Assembly (NCBI GenBank): GCA_013397935.1 | Contig: VZRN01006292.1 | Location: forward strand, 718,411-782,410 | Reading direction: 5' to 3' | DNA from: Dasyornis broadbenti | Taxonomy: Eukaryota; Chordata; Aves; Passeriformes; Dasyornithidae | DNA length: 64,000 nucleotides | Shown: positions 23,960 through 37,800 of the stretch, one piece after another | Numbering within the stretch: the stretch's first letter is position 1 | Layout: the number at the start of each line of letters is the position of its first letter | Notes under the pieces: model-generated | What the model was told of the DNA's origin: nothing | The model's input: the letters and a program-made list of their open reading frames with translations, nothing else | Databases searched by the model: none | Made by a program: the position numbers and the translations under genes

Positions 23960-26322
23960 CTAAAGGAAGAAAAAGAAAAAAAACTAGTAAATTTTAATGA
24001 GATCATCAGCTCACTAAAATAACCAGCTGTCACTTTAAGGGTCAGAGAAAAGTAATGAAGGGAATTACTGTTCAGTGCAGATGGACAGAAAACTGCTAAA
24101 AATTAATGATATTTACGCTTCAATATTTTATCATCCTCCAGTATGAATAACTGACACCTGTATTAGCCTACTCACACTGATCCTTCTGACAGGAAGAGAG
24201 ATTGAACTGGATGATAACATGATGCTTATCTGACACAATTTGTCAGACCTGTTTTATATGCAGTGCATCTACCTGAGATGATCAGCAAGCCTCGTGCAGT
24301 GATATTGGAAAGAACCTACAAGCAACCCCTTCCTGAAAATATGTGAAAACATAACAATCATGTAGTGCTTTTTCTCCTTGGTCTCCAATGATCAAGACAT
24401 CAGGAACAGCCTGTGTTTTGCTTATATACCAGACAACAAATCTTGCTTTTAGACAGGATGTAGTGGGATCTCCACTGAGCGTGTTTTCCAAGTTCCACCA
24501 CAGAGGATTTAAGAGGTGTAAAAGAAGTGAGTCACTGAAGGATACAGCTTTCCTTTCCTCACTTGCATTTTTAAGACTTGCCTTAGTACATCCCTGGATA
24601 ACTCCTACACTACTGCACTTCAAAAATTAAATCCTCAAGCCTATAAGTATTAAACTCACAAATATAAAAAAATTAAATAACTAACACTTTAAGCAATATA
24701 ATAACCTATAAAATCACTGGAATTATTAGAATGTTTCCAATTTGGCATATCTTTTATCAGGATTAAGAGTCTTGGAACCACTTCATCACTCATACACACT
24801 CTCAGAATACCCCAAGGTGGGCAAAAATATTTCAATTTCTTAAAATGGACATATGTCTACTGGCTATCCACAGTAACAGGACTTAGCGGTTAATGCTATG
24901 ACTTATCTTCTGAAAGGAACTGAGAAGAAAACTAGGTAGTATTTGTAGAAAAAGTAGTCATAAGATATGATGGGAAGTGACAGCCATATTGCAGAATGAC
25001 TTAGAAGAACTGGGGTCCTCTCTCTTCTTTTAATTACAGAGGATAGGTGTTTGTTGGTGAGATGATACAAGAGCCAAATATTTGTTACACAAAAAACATA
25101 CTAGAATTGACTGCCCAAAGTTCTTCAAAACATTTTGCTTTCTGTTTCAGCAGCAACTCTTTTCAGTTTCCACTTTGCAGAACTCCTAGAGCTCTAAGTG
25201 CATAGTTATTTTTATTATTATAGTAATGACCTTTTTTTAATTCCCTAGTGATCTATTTTCCTTTGTGCTTAGAGAGTTATTAGAATTTATTAGGCTAGAT
25301 AGACACCTTCCAAATATGAAAGAATATCACTAAACTCAGAGCAGGGCTAACTTCCAATTGCATCACTGCTCTTAAAAATAAATTAGCTGAAATATGCTTC
25401 TGCACTAGTGATTAAAGCAGTTAGTCTATGTGCCCTCCCGGCCATATTAACAATGTTCAGTGACTGCAGCAGTTAAAAATAAATGCAGAAAAGGGCATTT
25501 CTGAATAATCAGGAACTAGTATTGCAAAGTCAATGGCTTAAATGTAGCAAATTGGATCTTAAACTCGGCTGATGTCATCAAGTACAAAATTAAAAGGGTC
25601 AAACCACTGAGCCTATATATAACTACATCTATAGAACTCTCTGTTACGGAAAAAAAAACCCTTTTCAACTGAAATATACTTTCTTACATAGAAGAATGAT
25701 ACACATAAAAGTGTTTACTTAGGTGGTGTATTTTTTTAACCTTTTGCTTTGCCATTAACAAAGGTATCTATACATATATCAATCAGATACCTCCCCCTGA
25801 TAGGGCTGTGATTCCAGTTAATTCTGCAGGGGAATCTTATATTTCAGCCTACCCGAAGCCGTGGGCTTGCAAAGGGATCTTCAGCTATTCTGACTCTTGG
25901 TTCTCTTGCTGGATTAAGGTGCTGGTTGTTTTTCTAAGTATTGGTTATGACAACATTTTTTATTCATGCTTGCTGGAGAAGACATCCACAGGAGAACGAG
26001 CACAAAATACAGCAGGACAATTAGAAAAACAAGTACTGTGTGTGACTGATGGGGAAGATCTTGAATTAGATTAACCCATAGATCCTGGAAAGCTTTCCCA
26101 CAAACAAAATTAATTTTTTAGCAAAGACCCTTACTGAACAACAGGAGATGTATTTTAATCAGAAGTACTTTGGCATGGTAGAAATGTAATAGTAAAACAA
26201 AACCACCAGTACTAGCAGCCCTTATATATCCATGAAAATACACCATGCACTGTGCCTATATGCAGTTCATGGAGATAATAAAGCTTTTGTTTCCAAGCCA
26301 CTCTGTTTAGTCATTACTTTAC
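23960..26322 (-). other. ASXL3 intron between the two large exons
   Basis: This intron has a GTAAAG donor and a CTTCCTTTAG acceptor. I see no recognisable interspersed repeat, RNA gene or coding exon in it. Short open frames within it have no family resemblance. Confidence 0.85.
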
Positions 26323-28255
26323 CTTAAGGGGTGGAACTCGGGGTTCCTCTCTGGGTGGCTGCTCTTTATCAGATGGACTCGTTGATGAAGCATTACGGTT
26401 CGGCTGATCATCATCTATTCTAGCTCTCTTCTCTTTACAGATTCCAAAACTGTGCTGTTCTGCTGTTTTCCTCTTTGGGATCTCTGGGTCTCTACTTTCA
26501 CTTCTTGCTTCTGGTGATTTTGTGGGTTCTAATGACTTGGAAGAATGTGAACTCTCTAGCCGACTTTGGGTGCTGCCTGTTAGCTTGTGAGATTTACTTC
26601 TGCACACTTCAGAGAACGTAGCTTTCTCTAGAGACGAGGTATATAGTTTATCATGTGGCTTTGATGGAAGCAATTCGCTATTTTTGCCAAGTGATCCTTC
26701 TGATAAGACAGATACATCTGAGGGCATGAGTGTACCTTTCTTGTCACCTCTTTGCTGAACACTGTGATTTTTATTTTTGATCACCTCTGGAGGAGTGTGT
26801 TCTGGGATGTAGGATTTCTCAGTTTCAGAATGTGACTTACATGGCTGATGACTGAGGTTTTTGCTCTGGGACTCTTCCAATATTGAAGTATCAGGTATAA
26901 TTGTTAGTGGACCAACCTTCATATTTTCAGGGGCACTCTGAAGTTGTTTTGGTTGGACAAGATTCTCTTCTTGAACCACCTTAGGAATGACAGAACTTTC
27001 TTCTTTCAGAGTGGGAAGGGAGTCTTCCAACAAACATGGAGATTTTCTTTGTTGCAGAGTAAGTCTCTCACTCCTTGGGGAATTAGAAACTGGAGATATC
27101 TCTGATGGAAGAGGCAAACTGTTTGTCACAAATGTTTCAGAAGTTAGAAGAACAGAAGATACTGAAGATGTTTCTGATGTTAAAGGCAAATCAGACATTG
27201 GAGATGTTTCTGATGTTAAAGGTAAATTAGAAGCTGGTGATGCCTCTGATGTTAAAGGTAAATTTGACATCAGAGATGCTTCTGAGGTTACAGGTGAGGT
27301 GGACATTGGAGAGATTTCCGTCATTAAGGGTGTGTGCAAGTTTTCATCAGTGGCCTTTTGCTGAATATCACCTTCAATGTTTTCAGTACTGGACACTTCA
27401 GATGAGCAAGCTGTTTCAAGAGATGCTGGAGTACAGGGTTCTTCTGAAGTTGACTGAGTGTCTCCTCCAGGAGAGGCAATACAAACTTCTGGACTTCCAG
27501 AGGAAAAGGAAGTTTCAGAAATACAAGCATTCTCAGACAACTGTTCCTCAGGGTCGCTATGAAGCTCCATATCCACTGCAATGCCTCCCCCAGTGAATAA
27601 GGAGCCTTCCAGAGCAGCACTTTGCATTTCTGGCACAATTAGCTCTTTTGCAGACTCAGAGTCCTTCTCAGCTGTACCGCTGACAGAGTTTGTGGATGAA
27701 GCTGATTGTGCTGGTGATACGCAATCCTCCAGCTGATCTATCACAACTGACATCTCCTCCTGAGGGCATTCTGACTTCAACTCTACTTTAATTTCAATGT
27801 GAGATACAGTATCAGTTACATCATTCATCATGACACAGGACTCAGTGCTGTCTGCAAGCTGTACTGCCTCTGTTTCCTCGTTTGTGCCAGCTGGACTTAC
27901 AGACTCCTCGGAAAACTCATGTTCTGGCTTATGGTTCTCCTCTTGGCATTCACAAATACTTGTCTCGACCTCTTCAGCAACTTCCTCCTGAATGACTGAT
28001 TCTTCAGGTATCAGTATATCCTCAGAATCTGCTGCTATGTCTTTCAGAGGAACCTGCTCCATACTACAATGAGATGGACTACAATCTCTCTCTGGTAAAG
28101 ATGGAATTTTAGCACCTTTCTCCTCTTGATTCTCAAAGGTTGCTTGCTTAGAAGGACCTGGTGTGCCAGAAGATCTGCACAAAGAATTGCTTTCATTTTC
28201 ATCATTCTTCTGCACTGCAGTGAGCTTCATTGATTCTCCTCTTGACATTCCCAAT
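26323..28255 (-). CDS. ASXL3: ASXL3 exon (probably exon 11), large disordered middle region
   Basis: The acceptor is TTTTTCTTTAG and the donor AAG|GTAAAG. The exon enters with one base (completing lysine) and ends on a full codon. It encodes about 645 residues, starting LGMSRGESMKL after the junction and ending EEPRVPPLK. Composition is rich in Ser, Thr, Glu and Pro, as expected of the disordered ASXL middle region. Visible parts in order are: an acidic patch (EDILIPEESVIQEEVAEEVE), a CQEEN segment, PQEEMSVVIDQLEDC, seven 12-residue tandem repeats, and near the end the basic stretch PKRKTAEQHSFGICKEKRAR, which is conserved among ASXL proteins and looks like a bipartite nuclear localisation signal (inference). 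In human ASXL3, truncating variants in the last two exons cause Bainbridge-Ropers syndrome. No frameshift or stop is seen. Confidence 0.96.
27073..27324 (-). repeat. Seven tandem 36-bp (12-residue) repeats inside ASXL3
   Basis: Seven consecutive units of 12 residues run from the methionine codon at 27324 down to an arginine codon at 27073 (visible-protein residues 513-596). The first four are MTEISPMSTSPV, TSEASLMSNLPL, TSEASPASNLPL and TSETSPMSDLPL. The remaining three (TSETSSVSSVLL, TSETFVTNSLPL, PSEISPVSNSPR) are more diverged. The pattern is TSE-x-S-P-x-S-x-L-P-L. DNA identity is highest in the middle units, as expected of old internal duplication. I recall a similar array in mammalian ASXL3, so it probably predates birds. 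Confidence 0.9.
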
Positions 28256-31142
28256 CTAAAGAAAAACACAAATTAAAATAGGTATTTTCATCACATAAAA
28301 GATAAGAGAATAGGATCATCTTCCTCACCCATGTTTTTATTTACAAAATATACATATTTTCTAGTTTAAAATAGTGACTTGCTTAAGTGGTAGCTAACTA
28401 ATTTATATACAGTTTTATGTATTTTGGAAATCTAACTACTGAGATTTTCTTACAAGTGTTAAAACCCATGAATACTTTAAAAATAAGTAATCTGTTATTC
28501 ATGACTTAACTATTTGACACCTGAATGAAATAAAAAAGCAACCTACACAGGTTTACCACTATTCACACTCTGTTTACATTCCTGTTTGTTTTGTTTTGTT
28601 TTTTAGTTTGTAGTTTTTTGGGGGTTTTTCTTACTACTCGCAAAATACTGCAACACTAATACAGTATCTATTGCAGAAGAACTATGTAACTGTATCTTCC
28701 AGCAGTAACAGTTATAAAGGAAATCCCTTTTTCCCTTCTTTGCCTGTTTTTAGGGTCAACACAGCCAGCAACATGACAGAAGCTTAACATTCTTAAGGAG
28801 TTAAAAGATACATATTTATAATCTATGCATTCATTCTCAGGGATAAGTGCAAAGGAACCAGGTATACTCTGTATTCTTCTGAAGATTATTTTACCTTTGA
28901 TCCTGAAAATACTAGTTTAAATAAAATTTGATTACATCAGCAGAATTTAAAAAATCCACACAAAACCCCAAAACAAAACTAAAGCCCAGAGATGGAAAAA
29001 AAAAGATTATTATAAAAAATGTATGTGCTCTGACATCCTCATTTCCTTCTAAGGCCAGTGGGAGTAAGGCATTCAGCATCTTTAGTAAGATTTTCCAAGC
29101 AGACTTTATGCCTCAGCAATTCCATAATAGTAGAAAACACACAAAAGCTTGGTGGGAGGCGTTAAAAGAAATTTCATGGTCTTAAGACTCTTCTAATCTA
29201 ATAAACATATCTCTGTTATCATTTTAATCAGAAAATAAAGAATAAAATGGAAACAAGCAAGCATAAAAGATACTCAGAAGCTATGAAAGCAAAATTGCTT
29301 GTCAGTGTGTAGCCAGAGGACAAAGAGATCACAAAGGCCTGCTCATAAGAAAGTACAGAACAGACAAAAAGCCAAAATCGGTGGATGTGCATTTTAAAAG
29401 TACTGAACAGATGTATTACAGTGAGAACTATACACACACACAAAAAAAAAACCCCTCAAACCAACCCAGCCTGGAATTGGCATCCCAAAAAGCACACTTA
29501 ATTATTAGTATTGCCTACTAGTAGACACTTAACATGAACAAAGTCTCCCTATGCCATCAATACGCTGAGGAAGGATCCTCTAGAGAGCAATTCAGGGCAG
29601 CAAATTCACATTTCCCATGCTGAATGTATTTCAGAAGATGAGTGTTTCTTCTGTAGAGACTATAAGTTCCCCATACAGTCTAAGTTTAGGTTATAAGTTT
29701 AGATGAGTAAAGTTTAGTTTATCTAGGTTTAGGTGAGTAGCTCCCTCAAAAATTCCTTGTGTTAAGGAGCAAAAGTTATCTCAGGAAAATGAGAAGGGAA
29801 AACAAAGCCACTCCATTACTGAAAACTGAATCAATGGTCTATTTTCTCTAGCTGGCTTACATCATGAAAAGATATTGCCTGATGGTTATCTTTATGGATT
29901 GAAAATCAGCAAGGGAAGGAAGGACAGGATAAAGGTGAATGAAACTGTCATACAGACACTACACAAATACACACATTCTAGTAACATACTGAAGATAAAG
30001 AACTGTAAGAAAAATAAGATAAAGCCGATGAAGGCCAGCAGAACATATACTGAATCATAATCGGTTTTTTAAGTATTGGAAATTCTACCATGCTGAAGAA
30101 GAAACTGCAGTGAAGAAAAAAAGAAGGCTAAAGATGAGCATGTTTAAGGCAATCTCAGATTGCAAAGTAAACAGCTGATCTGTCTTCTTCCTTAGAGAAA
30201 AAGACACCCAAAATTTGCAAAACAGCACAAAAATATGAGCACAGCAGCAAGCATCCTTCAGTGATAGTGCTAAGGACAAGATTCAACTGGTAAAGTAAGG
30301 GCACTCAGTCATCCAATAAAAAACCCAAACAGCTGCTCAAGGATATATGAATGCTGATATTCTAGTGCTGTGATAAGTAGTACTGGGAAAAAAAAAAAAC
30401 CAAAGTAAGAAAAGGATTAAATCAGCAATAAAATTTAGAGGAGGTCTACCCAAAATTAAAGTTTTGTTCTAGCTGATAGTATTATCCTGACATGTAACTC
30501 TCAAAAGTGGGAAAAGAAATAATATATTGATATAACAGAGTATAACCCTTGCAATCTTGGAGCAACAAGCCAGAAGAATGTGGATTTGTAGAAATATGTA
30601 TCAGCTGATCCTAGATAAATGACTGCAGAATAAGTCTCTGTATTTTGAAGAAAATCAGAGAGAGGCAAAATGAACAAACATGAGGAAGTGGAAAAAGAAC
30701 AAAAATAGAAGGAAGTAAACTACAACGGACAGTCCCACGATAAACAGGCTGGATACAGATAAGAACAAGCACAAGATGCAATGCTTAGAGCTAACAGGGA
30801 AAAAGCACTCTCAAGTCTTTGATTGCCATCAACTGTGGAGTGTATAAAAATGTTTACAAAGATTCTGCATCTATTAATGGTCCTTCTCCAAGCAGAAGGC
30901 AAAACTTGAATTTACTTATGGAATATTAGAAGATCAAATTTGCTTAAGTCAGAACAAAAATACTACTCTGATTTTAAAGTGAGCAAGTTAGCCTGTGAGA
31001 CATTCATTTTGCAGACAGTGTATGTGAGAAACAGTCACGGAATTACAAATTCTGTTAGTTTTAGTTGAACCAACTAAGTGAAAAGAGATAAAGCCCAATC
31101 ATACTGAAAGCTAGTTTAAAAACCAAAGTGAAAAAAGGTGAG

Positions 31143-31230
31143 AAAATCACAGGATATCCTGAGTTGAAAAGAATCCACAAGGATTACTGAGTCCAACTCC
31201 TGGCCCTGTACAGGACTGCCCCATGAACCA
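31143..31230 (-). mobile_element. CR1 LINE 3'-end fragment (inverted)
   Basis: The reverse complement of the CR1 tail: AATCACAGGATATCCTGAG, AATCCACAAGGATTACTGAG, TCCAACTCCTGGCCCTGTAC. It is in the same orientation as ASXL3 transcription, within an intron. Confidence 0.75.
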
Positions 31231-32224
31231 ACACAAGGTGGAAGCTGCTGCAAAAGCTACCATTCAGTCAGTAAACAATGAGAAAAGGTACTTAAGTCAG
31301 CAAAGTAGATCTGCCTACATAACAGCCAAGCACAAGAATGCAAGTAAAACAATGCAAACAGGGGAAAGGGCAGGGGGGACCAGATTCAATACTTCAGTCA
31401 AAATGGAAATTATGTGCAATATGACATTCTGCATAACAATGTTGATGTCAGAAACCTGTGAAGCCAAATGACACGTATCATCATAGACTGAGCAATTATC
31501 TGCCAACCACTGTAGTATCCAACATTCAGCCAGCACAGCAGGACTGCTGGCTCTGCAGAATTATGAGCATCATTCTCTGTGTATGTGACAGTCATTTCTG
31601 ACTGAGGAACTCCTGCATTGCTGGTAATAAACTTCTGCTTCTTGTGGAAGGCCTTATACCAGTATCTTACACAGCCCTTTCCTCCATGAAAGTTTAGTCA
31701 CCGACTCTTCTCTTGACATGCATAATGAAAAGCCATTACGTTCTTTACCTGAAAACCTAACTAGTACTTTTTGATACTAAAAGGATCAACACCTGGACCA
31801 AACAGAAGTCTCAAAGCTGTTTAGTAAGAAATTAAGCACTTTACAATAAGAAAGTCTGGCACATTAATAGCCTAGAATCTCCATTATATGTAAAGATAAA
31901 GTGCTGTAGAAAAAACACACAGGGGTAAAGCACCTAGCAATGGTGCACAAAACAAAATACTAAAATGGATTTGTCCATTACTTGCCCTGTTTTCACTGCA
32001 TTTCCCAGTGGTCCAAGGTAGCGGATTGTGAGAAATAGTACGTTACTGAAGAAACATTTTAGTTAATCTTTTAAGATGACCACTTATATGAAGGGTGAAT
32101 CCCTGTGCCCTGGATTTCTTAAGTGAAAAACATCTCACAGCAAAACTAAGACAACTTAGGTGACAATGGTTTCCACTGCATAATTTTTTTCTGCTAAGTA
32201 TTATGCATAAATTTGATTGAGTAG

Positions 32225-33232
32225 ACAGTGAGGTAGACTGAGAACTGGCTGAACGGCAGATCCCACAGGGTTGTAAGCAGTGGCATGGCGTGTATTTGGA
32301 GGCCTGTCACTAGTGGTGTCCCCCAAGGTTCAATACTTGGCCCAGATAAAGGGGCCTCCTCAGCAAGTTCACTCATGACACAAAGCTGGGAGGAGTGGCC
32401 AATACCCCAGAGCCTGTGCAGCCCTTCAGAAGGACCTTGACAGGTGGGAGAGATGGGCAGAGACCTGTCTGAGGTTCAATAAAGGCAAATGCAGGGTCCT
32501 GCATCTGGGGAGGAATAATCCCTGCACCAGCACAGGCTGGGGGCTGACTCACTGGGAAGCAGCTCTGCGGAGAAGGATCTGGGTGTCCTGGTGGACAGCA
32601 AGCTGTCCCTGAGCCAGCAGTGTGCCCTGGTGGCCAGGATGGCCCATGGTGTCCTGGGCTGCCTTAGGAACAGCACTGCCAGCAAATCGATCCTGCCCCT
32701 CCACTCAGCCCTGGTGAGGCACAGCTGGAGTGCTGTGTCCAGCTCTGTGCTGTGTCTGGTTCTCAGTACAACAGAGCCATGGAGCCCCTGGAGTGGGTCC
32801 AGTGAAATGCTGTAAAGATGATTAAGGGACTGGAGCATCTCTGTGATGAGGACAGGCTGAGGGATCTGGGCCTGTTCAGACTCCAGAAGAGACAACTGAG
32901 AGGACTTTATCCATGTCAATAAGTACCTAAAGGGAGGATGTCAAGAGGATGGAGCCAGGCTCTTCTTGGTGATGCCAAGCAACAGGACAAGAGGCAATGG
33001 GCACAAACTGAGGCACACGAAATTCCACCTGAATGTGAGGAAGAACTTTATTGTGCAGTGACCGTGCACTGGAATAGATTGTCCTGAGAGGCTGTGAAGT
33101 CTGCCTCACTGGAGAACTGTCTGGATGCAATCCTGTTCCATGTGCTATAGGATATCCCTGCTTAAGCAGGGAGCCCGGACCAGATGAACCACTGTAGTCC
33201 CTTCCAACCTTATCCATTCTGTGGTTCCGCGG
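32225..33232 (+). mobile_element. CR1 LINE, 5'-truncated with an internal deletion, antisense to ASXL3
   Basis: About 1 kb of CR1 from the end of the reverse transcriptase to the 3' end. It begins near the RT motif readable as SGVPQGSILGP (about 32311-32343), then jumps to the segment with ATGACACAAAGCTGGGAGGA. That means the intervening part of the RT domain, with the expected ADD box region, is shortened. The thumb/linker part (CTGCGGAGAAGGATCTGGGT, GTGTGCCCTGGTGGCCAGG, GACTGGAGCATCTCTGTGAT) and the tail (TCCCTTCCAACCTTATCCAT) follow in order. It is GC-richer than its surroundings. Frameshifts and stops make it inactive. Confidence 0.9.
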
Positions 33233-34150
33233 TATAATTAAAAAATACTTGAAAATTAAAAGAAAAAATCAGTAACTTTTAAAAAGCTACTTTATACTTC
33301 AAAATAAATTCCTAGTATTTTTTAAAACAGAGATATAATTCTAAGTATTGACTAATTAAATTTTTAAATTTTTACATGAAAATTTTAAAATAATTTCTAA
33401 AAGCAAAATTCTTGGATTTTAAGAAGATGTGAATCTCCTTAAATTTTGTTTTTTCAAAAAAATGAAGATAAGAACTGAATCTTGAGCTGCTGAAGAATGC
33501 CATCTCTGCATCATCATCATCAATGAAATTGTGCTGACTCACACCAGCTGTGCACTTGGAGCGATACTATATTTAATTTTAGTCAGGTATTTATTTATTC
33601 TTTGCATATCACTTCTGAAATTAGATTAGTCATTATCACTTTCATTTATCTCTAGCTAATATTTCTTCTATGTCATATTCTTCTCAGACCAATGGGCCAT
33701 CTCTGTCAAAAAAACCCCAACTCTATTTGATTTTAGAAACTTTGCAATTAGGTTAGAAAAAATAAAACAAATAAAAGCATATTACAGAAATATTGCTACT
33801 GTTCTTCTTATCTGTAGAAGCAGTATTTATATTTTGCAGGAGGAAGGAATTGCCCTAATGCTATCTTTGAAAAGATAATTTAAAAATATTTGCATGCTTG
33901 TGTCTTAAGCTCTCTTTGGAATGAATTTTTATGGACGAGTTATGCCTCTTTAAAAATGCAATTGTAATGCAAGTGCAGACATGCGACTATAATTCTACCC
34001 ACAACTTCTTATATTGGGGAATGACTGCTCTTGATAACTGCTTTATTAAGTTTTACAGCATATGAGCGTGCTGTGTGAAGCATAGAATTATATTTTCATG
34101 TCCTCCTATAAGAAAATATAAAAAAATCCTTTTGTTTGCTTCAGTACTTA

Positions 34151-34726
<576 letters not shown>

Positions 34727-34823
34727 CTTCTGCCAATCGCTGTTTCCACCCTTGTGCTGCATATGCGAAGAACTCGTTATTTAGAGCGGAGCTACTGAGG
34801 CGCAGAACTCCATCGCTTCCCAT
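34727..34823 (-). CDS. ASXL3: ASXL3 exon (probably exon 9), DEUBAD core with NEF motif
   Basis: A TTTCTAG acceptor leads into a phase-0 start and the exon ends GAAG|GTAACT, leaving one base. It encodes MGSDGVLRLSSSALNNEF and then FAYAAQGWKQRLAE. It contains the asparagine-glutamate-phenylalanine (NEF) motif that is conserved in DEUBAD domains and contributes to deubiquitinase activation, followed by the conserved aromatic helix YAAQGWKQRL. The methionine at the exon start is internal to the protein, not an initiator: the previous exon ends in frame with LLPEVDRQ. Only 469 bases separate it from the next exon, in contrast to the 21-kb intron before it. Confidence 0.96.
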
Positions 34824-37800
34824 CTAGAAAATAAGCCGATGGTAGCAGAAGATAGTGTCAGAAACAGCGTCAGCTAAGATTACATCAAAACAGAGTTTCA
34901 ATTAGGGGAAATGGGGGAAGTGTAGGCAGTGGGAAGAACAGAAGATGACTGCTACTAAACCAGCATTTTCATGATAGTCATTACTGTAAATGAAAGTGAA
35001 CTAATCCAGCATCAATGTGCTCTCTTCAGTCATAAGTGTTACTGATGATAACTCAGTTTACAACTGATTGATGTGCTTTAATCACAGCCCTGTCTTGAGA
35101 CTACATCTAGAGGCATTGTACACAATCAAAAATCAAGACCATTATTGTACTTGTGCATCTGCCTATAATATGGTACAAAACAAATTAATTAAATACAATG
35201 AAGACAGTAACTTTGCTGTTTCTAAATAAACCTAATACTCATGTTAGCTAATAAGCTGTACTGGCCAAAGAGTAGATGATAGCCATCCTTAACAAAAGAA
35301 TTGATGTAAACTCAGCACTGAAACTCAAAACAGCTCCACTCATAATTTTATAGGCATCAAAAGTGAAAACTGTGGAAGAACGCTAGAATTATTTGTATTT
35401 TCTACATCTGTCAAATATTAAATAAAACAACATTAAAAGTCTTAATCACAGTATTTTCTAAAACAATTTTTAAAGCAATCCAACTATTGAGCTGTCTTTT
35501 ACCATAAAACTTAATGTATATTTTCAAGTTCGTGAGGATGTGTCTGTCACCGAAGGAATTCTAATAATCGAGAAAAGTAATTATATGAAACAAATTAGCA
35601 GTATCACCTCTACCATAATAAATAGACAGTAAAAGCAAATTAGCAAATTAAAAAGAGAAGAAACAGCAGAAGAGGTAATGTTGCTAGAGCAAACACTCAC
35701 TATTTTACATTCTTCAAGGTAAGTAAGACATAAATGTTTGACAACACTATTTATAATCTAGCAGTAAAATCCAGCACATTTTCCAGCATATTAACAGATG
35801 TTTTAGCTAAGTAATATCCCTAGTTCTCAGTGCCTGTTTCAAACAGGAGCCAGAAAGACACAGGCATGCCAGACACATTGAATGATATTTTGATGTAGTT
35901 CCTTGCTTAGCTCTCTATTTCACTGATAATACAGGCCCTATTGTGAGAAGTATTTGATAATTTACTGATTATCTAGTTGACGCCCTGTCCCACTATTACC
36001 TCAGAGGAGTAAACCAGAAAGATGTGATGTAGTAGCCAGAGAAATAGCAATTAGCCTGAACTCTGAAAACCAGGCAATGCTAAAGGCATTTGGTTACAGC
36101 AAGAAAATAATATGTGTGTGGTTCAGAGTCCCTCAGCAGGATATGAACTTACGATAATGAATATGAAGCTGCCTGTGCTTTCCTGCTAGATGGCATTGTT
36201 TTGCCAACATGCCATAGAATTTGGATTTAAGTGGGTTGGATATGTAATGTTTCTATACATCTTATGATCTAGGTTATGGAACACATGCATATTAGTTACA
36301 GGTAGGCTATGACTAATGCTGAAACTAGAGAAAAACTGGATAGAAATAGTGAAACACGCAGCAGAAGCAGCAAGAAAATAAAACCAGTGAGGTGAGAAAG
36401 GCCATAAAGAACACGTACTTAACAAATAAATCCAGCTACTATGACGCACTATCTTCTTCCTGCACGAATGAACTTTGCCAGAAATATTTAAATTCCAGAA
36501 TTAATACATTAAAGTGAGATTTTTAAATACCAGTGCCTCTTGCACCTGAACAAACAAACAAGTATATGGTCAAAACCAGCACTTACACAATTTTCTAGAA
36601 AGGTCAGATGCAAAGCTACAAAGAAAAGAATCAGAAATTACTAAATAAACAACTCTGTTCCTCTAAGGAGGGTGTTGAAGCTACCTTAAGTTTCAACTCA
36701 AGAAACTTAAGAAAAGGAGATGAAATGGAAACACCCATATGCCAACACAGGCTCTCCAATCTTCATTAAATTCAAGATTTTGCCTCTAAGCCTGGTAGTA
36801 TTTTGCATAAAAGAGTCATACAGACACAAAATTCTTATACTATAATATTTAACCACATTTAACTGCAGGCTGTGTCTGAAAGGTATGGACCTCCTGAAAG
36901 TCCGTGGCTCAGCTGAAGGCAAACAGTGTAGCCATATCACTAGCCAGATCAAAAGATCTCATAGGAAAATAATGATTTGTGGACAATAATTTTCTGTTAA
37001 ATGAGCAAAATTATCCAACTTTTTCTAAAGTCACACGACTATTAGATTTCATGTAAAGCTGGAACACACACAATAGGTGTAAAGAGATTGCCACTTGTCA
37101 CCAGCAATCCACTATCAGATTGCATTAAACAAAATATGAAATTGCAGCCAAGTGTGATTGAGCTGTTTCACCAGACTGCATAAATGAAGAGCATTATAAA
37201 GACTGCCAAGTTATATTACCATGTGAATACAAGAAGAACAGTATTAGCTTCATTGTAACCCTGCTGTTGTAAGGACAGGAGAAAAGCCAGCTTTGCAGGA
37301 AGAGTTACCCCACCTTTTATTTTTTTTTTTTGCTAATATACTTTGGAAAAAAGTGCTAAGTTTCTGGGTGCCAATTTCTCACAAAGTTTCAAAAAGAAAC
37401 TGTGAACCCCAAATTAAAGCCTAGAAAAAGGTACAAACAAATTCAAACGTGAGCTAGTTCACCTGAGAAAAAACCACATGCTGGAACTTCAGAACAGAAA
37501 GCAAATTTTAGCAAGGTCATGGGTAAAGGTCATTAGTTCTTGTGGACCAGAAAAAATGCCAAGTAGTAAGCATCTGTGAAAGTAAAAAAGGAAGGGGAAA
37601 CAAACTCCCAGAAGAATAGCAAAAACGGAGAATTAGATTGGTTACCTAAGAAGAAAAAATATTATAGGTCAACTAACAATATGGAATAACCATCCATTTG
37701 TGAACTGTATCAAAAAATGAATGCACACGGTGCTGACCACTTTAGATACGAACTGCAGCAGCTTCAAATACTGGGGAACTATGTCCACAAGACTGAAAAG

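Noticed and set aside
26987..27364. A repeat-like 125-residue plus-strand open frame (VSDVKGK units).
   Set aside because: Its periodicity is only the antisense reading of the 36-bp repeat in ASXL3.
20264..28255. Assignment to ASXL1 or ASXL2 instead of ASXL3.
   Set aside because: At 1231 and about 645 residues, the last two exons alone exceed the full length of ASXL1 or ASXL2. The repeat array and C-terminal sequence fit ASXL3.
32476..32919. A 147-residue minus-strand open frame.
   Set aside because: It lies antisense within the CR1 copy at 32225-33232, so it is repeat-derived and not a gene.
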